Source of the DNA: CAVQGZ01 sp964356295
GTDB taxonomy: Bacteria > Actinomycetota > Actinomycetes > Jiangellales > Jiangellaceae
DNA: 58,403 bases
Assembly: GCA_964356295.1 (NCBI GenBank)
Contig: CAYHHE010000004.1
Span: 1-58,403, forward strand
Reading direction: 5' to 3'
In this document: positions 53,801 through 58,403 of the stretch, piece by piece
How the letters are laid out: each line of letters begins with the position of its first letter
Numbering within the stretch: position 1 is the stretch's first letter
The notes under the pieces: generated by a model
The model's input: the letters and a program-made list of their open reading frames with translations, nothing else
Databases searched by the model: none
Told to the model about the DNA's origin: nothing
Translations under genes and position numbers: made by a program

Positions 53801-56020
53801 GTGCTGGCAAGGACGATCATCGGGGTCCTCATCACCGTCCTCGCCCTGGGAGTCGCCGGTCACCGGCTGTGGTATCTGTATCGGCTGGCCATGGCGGGCC
53901 AGCGCACGAGCCCTGACCGCACCAGCGATCACAGAGCCGCCGCGAAGTCGGTCGGGAAAGAGGTGTTCGGGCAGACACGGTTATTGCAGTTCACCGTGCC
54001 TGGGGTGGCGCACTTCCTGACCTTCTGGGGCTTCATCCTGCTCATCCCGACTGTGGTCGAAGGCTTCGGCGCCATCTTCGACAAGAACTTCCACATCCCG
54101 ATCATCGGCAAGCAGGCCTGGCTCGGCTTCCTCGAGGACCTGGCCGTCGTCGCAGTGCTCATCGGCATCGTCACCTTCGCCATCATCCGACTGGTCACGT
54201 CTCCCAAGCGGGAGGGCCGCCAGTCGCGCTTCTACGGCTCGCACCTGAGCACCGCGTGGGTGGTGCTCTTCATGATCATGATGGTCCTGCTGAGCCTGCT
54301 GCTGTACCGCGGCGCGCAGATCAACGTCGAGCCCCCGACCTTCCCCTTCTACGAGAGCGGCGGCGCTTTCGCGTCGGAGTGGGTTGCGTCACTGCTGGCC
54401 CCGCTGGGACCGGAGACCAACGAGATCCTCGAGCACTTCTTCGTGCTGCTCGCGATCGGCGTCCTTCTCGGCTTCCTCGTGCTCGTCGTCTACTCCAAGC
54501 ATCTGCACATCTTCACCTCCGAGCCCAACGTCGCCTTCAAGCGGCAGCCGATCGCGCTCGGCGCCCTGGAGCCGATCCGCATCAACGGCAAGGACGTCGA
54601 CTTCGAGAACATCGACGAGCTCGACGAGGACGCTGCGCTCGGCATCGGCAAGATCGAGGACTTCACCTGGAAAGGCATGCTCGACTTCATGGCCTGCACC
54701 GAGTGCGGCCGCTGCCAGTCCCAGTGCCCGGCGTGGAACACCGAGAAGCCGTTGTCCCCCAAGCTGCTGATCATGGGGCTTCGCGACCACGCGTTCGCCA
54801 AGGGTCCCTACCTGCTCGCAGACGAAGCCAAGCGCGAGTCACTGCCCGACGCCGTCAAGGCCGAGGCCGAGCGCCCGCTGATCGCAGCGAACCCGAACGG
54901 CTACGCCCATGCAGGCGACGGTGCGCAGGGGGGTGTCATCGATCCGGACGTGCTCTGGTCGTGCACGACGTGTGGCGCGTGCGTGCAGCAGTGCCCGGTC
55001 GACATCGAGCACGTCGACCACATCCTCAACATGCGCCGGTACCAGGTGCTGATCGAGTCGGAGTTCCCGAGCGAGGCCGGCGTGATGCTGCGCAACCTCG
55101 AGCACGCGGGCGACCCGTGGGGCGGCGGTCCGCAGGCGCGCACCACGTGGATCTCCGAGATGGACTTCGACGTGCGAGTCTTCGGCGCCGAGGGCGAGGA
55201 CCGAATCCCCGACGACGTCGAGTACCTCTTCTGGGTCGGATGTGCCGGCGCTGTCGACGACAAGGCCAAGCGCACCACCAAGGCGGTCGCCACCCTGCTG
55301 CACGAAGCGGGTGTGGAGTTCATGGTGCTCGGGGACTCCGAGACCTGCACCGGCGACGCCGCTCGTCGACTGGGCAACGAGTTCCTCTTCCAGATGCTCG
55401 GGCAGCAGAACGTCGAGGTCCTCAACGAGGCGGGCGTCAAGAAGATCGTGGCCACCTGCGCGCACTGCTTCAACACCCTGGCCAACGAGTACCCCCAGCT
55501 CGGGGGCAACTACGACGTGGTCCACCACTCGCAGCTGTTGAACCAACTCGTGGCAGACGGCAGGCTTACCCCGGTGACGCCGCTGGACTCCACGATCACG
55601 TACCACGACCCGTGCTACCTGGGTCGGCACAACCGCGTGTTCGCCCCACCGCGTGAGATCCTGCAGTCGCTGCCCGGGACGACGTTCAAGGAGATGCCGC
55701 GCAACGCCGAGCGGTCCTTCTGCTGCGGCGCGGGCGGTGCCCGGATGTGGATGGAGGAGAGCATCGGGTCGCGAGTCAACGAGAACCGCTCCGCGGAGGC
55801 GCTCGACCTCAACCCCGACGTCGTCGCAGCGGCGTGCCCGTTCTGCATCGTGATGCTCAGCGACGGCACGACCAACGTTCAGGCCCAGCGCAACGGTGAC
55901 GGCCAGAAGCCCGTCGAGGTGACCGACCTCTCCGAACTGCTGCTCCGTTCGATCACACCCGCAGCGACGACCGCCGCGGCAACCGACTCACCCGACACGA
56001 CCGCAGGAGGACACGCATGA
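53801..56020 (+). CDS. etfD: membrane Fe-S oxidoreductase EtfD
   Basis: ETF:quinone-type membrane oxidoreductase (739 aa) of the HdrD/FadF-like family; in M. tuberculosis EtfD (Rv0338c) reoxidises EtfBA. About six membrane helices lie before residue 235 (a NarI-like module). Two 4Fe-4S motifs follow: CTECGRCQSQC (Cys299, 302, 305, 309) and CTTCGACVQQC (Cys388, 391, 394, 398). CCG-type cysteine motifs lie towards the C-terminus (WVGCAG, CAHCFN, PCYLGRHN, FCCGAGG, ACPFCIVM). Its stop overlaps the dehydrogenase ATG (ATGA). EtfBA electrons thus reach the quinone pool within one operon. Confidence 0.9.
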   Translation: MLARTIIGVLITVLALGVAGHRLWYLYRLAMAGQRTSPDRTSDHRAAAKSVGKEVFGQTRLLQFTVPGVAHFLTFWGFILLIPTVVEGFGAIFDKNFHIPIIGKQAWLGFLEDLAVVAVLIGIVTFAIIRLVTSPKREGRQSRFYGSHLSTAWVVLFMIMMVLLSLLLYRGAQINVEPPTFPFYESGGAFASEWVASLLAPLGPETNEILEHFFVLLAIGVLLGFLVLVVYSKHLHIFTSEPNVAFKRQPIALGALEPIRINGKDVDFENIDELDEDAALGIGKIEDFTWKGMLDFMACTECGRCQSQCPAWNTEKPLSPKLLIMGLRDHAFAKGPYLLADEAKRESLPDAVKAEAERPLIAANPNGYAHAGDGAQGGVIDPDVLWSCTTCGACVQQCPVDIEHVDHILNMRRYQVLIESEFPSEAGVMLRNLEHAGDPWGGGPQARTTWISEMDFDVRVFGAEGEDRIPDDVEYLFWVGCAGAVDDKAKRTTKAVATLLHEAGVEFMVLGDSETCTGDAARRLGNEFLFQMLGQQNVEVLNEAGVKKIVATCAHCFNTLANEYPQLGGNYDVVHHSQLLNQLVADGRLTPVTPLDSTITYHDPCYLGRHNRVFAPPREILQSLPGTTFKEMPRNAERSFCCGAGGARMWMEESIGSRVNENRSAEALDLNPDVVAAACPFCIVMLSDGTTNVQAQRNGDGQKPVEVTDLSELLLRSITPAATTAAATDSPDTTAGGHA

Positions 56021-57744
56021 CCGCGACGATGGAACCAGCCGGGCACCTCGGCGGCAGTGGGCTCGATCTCGAGACCCTCAACCTGATGCTGGAGTCGCTG
56101 ACGGACTTCATCGGCGCGGCGATGGACGACGACCGGATGCTCGAGCTGGACCACGAGGACGTCTGCCCGGAAGACCTCGTCCGGGCGATGCAGAGCGAGG
56201 AGCTCGGCGTCCAGCTCGTGTTCCTTCCCGAGGCCTACGGGGGCATGGGCGGCGGCGCGTTCGACGTCTACCGGGTGTGCGAGCGGCTCGGCTACATCGA
56301 CATCGGGCTGGCCACCTCCGTGCTGGCCACGTTCCTCGGCAGCGACCCGGTGCTCGTCGGAGCGACTGAGGAGCAGAAGCAGGAGTGGCTCGGCCGCATC
56401 GCCGAGCAGGGCATCCTCTTCGCCTACGGCGCCACCGAGCCGGAGGCCGGCAGTGACCTCGGAGCCCTCACCACCACAGCCGACCCGATCACCGACGACG
56501 ACGGCAACGTCGTGAAATACAAGATCAACGGGCGCAAGCAGTGGATCAGCAACGGCGCCATCGCCGACGCCGCCACGATCCTTGCCCTCACCCCTGCCGG
56601 ACCCACCTGGTTCGTCGTGGAGAAGGGGCAGGAGGGGTACTCGGCTGCGCCGCCGGAGGACAAGCACGGCATCCGACTGTCGAACACCGCCGCGCTGTTC
56701 CTCGACGACGTCGAGGTGCCGGTGGACCGGCTCGTCGGTGGCGTCGAGGGCCAGGGGCTGGTCCAGGCCCAGCAGGTGTTCGGCTACACCCGGGTCATGG
56801 TGGCAGCGTTCGGTCTCGGTGGAGGCTGGGCGGCACTCGATCGGGCGATCCCTTACTCGGTAAGTCGCATCCAGGGTGGCGGCCCGTTGTCGGAGAAGCA
56901 GGGGTACACCCACAAGCTGATCGTCCCGCATGTGGTGAAGCTGGAGGCGGCGCGCGCCTACATCGAGGAGACCTCCACTCGCATCGACAGTGGCGAAGGC
57001 GTCAACGGCGCAATGAACACCGAGGGTGCCATCGCCAAGTACCTGGCCACCGAGGGCGGTAACGCGGCCGCCGAGGCCGCCATCCAGGCGCACGGCGGCT
57101 ACGGCTACACCCGTCCGTACATCGTCGAGAAGATAAAGCGCGACGTACGCATCACCTGTATCTACGAGGGCACCTCGGAGATCATGGAGATGACCATCGG
57201 ACGGGACCGCTGGCAGCACCACCTCAAGACCAAGGGCGACTACTACCGCCTGATGGCTGCCGAGTCGGCTCGGTTGCACGCACAGAACCCGCGGGTCGGT
57301 GCCGGCACGGCGGCACTGGCCGCCGAGGCGCTCGCCGGGGTGATGGCCGCCGCGCAGACCGCCCGACTGACCCGCAACCAGCACATCCTGTTCCGCATCG
57401 GCGAGATGGCGGCCCTCGTCGAGGCGGCAGCCTCGATGTCGCGGCGGGCGGCCGCGGCAGCTGCAGGAACGCTGCCAGACAAGGCTGACAAGCGATTCTC
57501 CCCGGAGACGTTGGCCGCCATCGCGCGGGTCAACGCTCGAGAGGTGGCGCTCAAGGTCAGCGACGACGGCATCCGCTGGGTGGTCGGCGGTGTCGGCTCC
57601 GCGTCCGGCGGCGCCGACACCGCCGACCTGGCCGAAACTCTCGCAGCGACCCTGCGCCTGAACGAGGTGCGGGCGGCTCAGGCCGGACTGATCGATGATA
57701 TGAACCAGATCGCCACGGCGATCTACGCCGACGTGCAAGTCTGA
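56017..57744 (+). CDS. acyl-CoA dehydrogenase, long form
   Basis: FAD-dependent dehydrogenase (575 aa) feeding EtfBA-EtfD. The N-terminal helical domain has LVFLPEAYGGMGGGAFDVYRVCERLG, the FAD part AYGATEPEAGSDLGALTTTADPI and RKQWISNGAIAD, and the C-terminal domain AIQAHGGYGYTRPYIVEKIKRDVRITCIYEGTSEIMEMTIGR with the catalytic Glu before Gly-Thr. About 160 further residues (rich in Ala, Arg and Leu) form a helical extension seen in long acyl-CoA dehydrogenases. Its ATG overlaps the etfD stop. A PfaA-like ketosynthase gene starts 52 bases downstream. Confidence 0.92.
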   Translation: MTATMEPAGHLGGSGLDLETLNLMLESLTDFIGAAMDDDRMLELDHEDVCPEDLVRAMQSEELGVQLVFLPEAYGGMGGGAFDVYRVCERLGYIDIGLATSVLATFLGSDPVLVGATEEQKQEWLGRIAEQGILFAYGATEPEAGSDLGALTTTADPITDDDGNVVKYKINGRKQWISNGAIADAATILALTPAGPTWFVVEKGQEGYSAAPPEDKHGIRLSNTAALFLDDVEVPVDRLVGGVEGQGLVQAQQVFGYTRVMVAAFGLGGGWAALDRAIPYSVSRIQGGGPLSEKQGYTHKLIVPHVVKLEAARAYIEETSTRIDSGEGVNGAMNTEGAIAKYLATEGGNAAAEAAIQAHGGYGYTRPYIVEKIKRDVRITCIYEGTSEIMEMTIGRDRWQHHLKTKGDYYRLMAAESARLHAQNPRVGAGTAALAAEALAGVMAAAQTARLTRNQHILFRIGEMAALVEAAASMSRRAAAAAAGTLPDKADKRFSPETLAAIARVNAREVALKVSDDGIRWVVGGVGSASGGADTADLAETLAATLRLNEVRAAQAGLIDDMNQIATAIYADVQV

Positions 57745-57796
57745 GACGACAACTCAACACGAAGACGGGGCGCCGGTCGGCGCCGGGAGGGTCACC

Positions 57797-58403
57797 ATGA
57801 CAGACGTTCCGTTCATGCCCATCGCCGTGGTCGGCGTCGCTGCCATCAAGCCAGGGGCACCGGACGGTGCCGCCTTCTGGAGCAACATCCGAAACGGCGT
57901 CTACAGCATCGTCGAGACCCCGCCGGAGCGGTGGGACCCGGCGCTGTACTACGACCCCGACCCGTCGGTGCCGGACAAGACCTACTCGAACATCGGTGGC
58001 TGGGTCACCGAGTTCGACTGGAACCCGATGGCGTGGAAGCTCCCCCTCCCGCCGAAGGTGTACGACCAGATGGATGTGGGTCAGCAGTGGTCGGTGGCCG
58101 CGGCGCGGATGGCGCTGATGGACGCCGGTTGGCCTGGGTGGAACATCGACTCCGAGCGGGTCGCGGTCATCATCGGTAACGCCATCGGTGGGGAGAAGCA
58201 CTACGCGTCCAACCTGCGCATCGAGTTCCCCGAGTCCATCCGGGCGTTGGAGCAGACCCCCGCGTTCACCGCGCTGCCGGCGGAGTCCCAGCGGGTGATC
58301 GTGGAGCAGTTCAGGGAGCAGTTCCTGGCCGGGCGTTTCCCGATCACTGAGGACACCATGCCCGGGGAGCTGGCGAACATCATCGCCGGGCGGGTGGCGG
58401 CGT
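57797..58403 (+). CDS. PfaA-like ketosynthase (5' part; continues beyond window)
   Basis: Open from ATG 57797 to the right edge (202 codons). GGGAGG lies 6-12 bases upstream. The N-terminus (PIAVVGVAAIKPGAPDGAAFWSNIRNGVYSIVETPPERWDPALYYDPDPSVPDKTYSNIGGWV) is the beta-ketoacyl synthase entry of PfaA-type polyunsaturated fatty acid or related secondary-lipid synthases, where RWDP.YYDPDP and DKTYS are distinctive. The active-site Cys, His and further domains lie beyond the window. The 52-base gap after the dehydrogenase gene suggests that it is the next gene of the etfBA-etfD operon. The product is unknown. Confidence 0.85.
   Translation, partial: MTDVPFMPIAVVGVAAIKPGAPDGAAFWSNIRNGVYSIVETPPERWDPALYYDPDPSVPDKTYSNIGGWVTEFDWNPMAWKLPLPPKVYDQMDVGQQWSVAAARMALMDAGWPGWNIDSERVAVIIGNAIGGEKHYASNLRIEFPESIRALEQTPAFTALPAESQRVIVEQFREQFLAGRFPITEDTMPGELANIIAGRVAA

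Overview
The window is a gene-dense, very GC-rich stretch of actinobacterial chromosome. The assignment rests on a complete Pup-proteasome locus, RbpA, GarA, DUF881/small-basic-protein genes, EtfD, separate Lnt and Ppm1 genes, many GTG starts and many ATGA/GTGA overlaps. From memory, two blocks match Mycobacterium tuberculosis gene order: trmI to rbpA (about Rv2118c to Rv2050) and pgsA2 to gcvP (about Rv1822 to Rv1832). I see no mycolate genes and cannot name a genus. No rRNA, tRNA, CRISPR array, insertion sequence or prophage was seen.

Layout. 1-2671 (-): ABC transporter of the MacB/FtsX type, cut by the left edge. 2682-3539 (-): Fe-S RecB-like nuclease. 3583-15272 (+): trmI, proteasomal ATPase arc, dop, pup, prcB, prcA, pafA, an FKBP lipoprotein, tatA, tatC, a lipid kinase and corA. 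15263-25318 (+ apart from the exonuclease gene 17935-18858): helY-like helicase, M24 peptidase, acyl-CoA dehydrogenase, amidohydrolase, lnt and ppm1. 25401-29314 (mostly -): rbpA behind a SigR-type promoter, an MFS transporter, a glycerophosphodiesterase, a decayed ABC exporter and a small membrane protein. 29379-29406: a 28-bp dif-like XerCD site. 29548-31388 (+): an ABC1 kinase and a HAD protein. 31411-34041 (-): a three-gene type III polyketide (phenolic lipid) cluster. 34082-37014 (+): tldD and pmbA. 37013-37574: a 281-bp tandem duplication built from short inverted repeats. 37622-48908 (-): the division/metabolism block pgsA2, GDP-mannose pyrophosphorylase fusion, DUF881, sbp, DUF881, gcvH, garA, ftsR, DUF151 nuclease, MerR and a riboswitch-controlled gcvP. 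49083-51513: DUF3445 haem protein, flavin-reductase-like protein and a methyltransferase. 51975-58403 (+): etfB, etfA, etfD, acyl-CoA dehydrogenase and the start of a PfaA-like ketosynthase gene, cut by the right edge.

How the genes work together. Dop deamidates Pup, PafA ligates it to targets, Arc unfolds them and PrcBA degrades them. Lnt and Ppm1 act on lipoproteins and polyprenol-mannose. GcvH and GcvP belong to the glycine cleavage system, with a glycine riboswitch ahead of gcvP. EtfBA and EtfD would pass electrons from acyl-CoA dehydrogenases to the respiratory chain, here apparently in one operon with a secondary-lipid synthase.

The most interesting points are the dif-like site lying where gene orientation converges from both sides, which suggests that the window spans the replication terminus, and the Etf/EtfD/dehydrogenase/PfaA-like operon. 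Others are the tandem composite repeat, the zinc-ribbon GarA, the catalytically degenerate mutase domain, and several strong palindromes and promoters.
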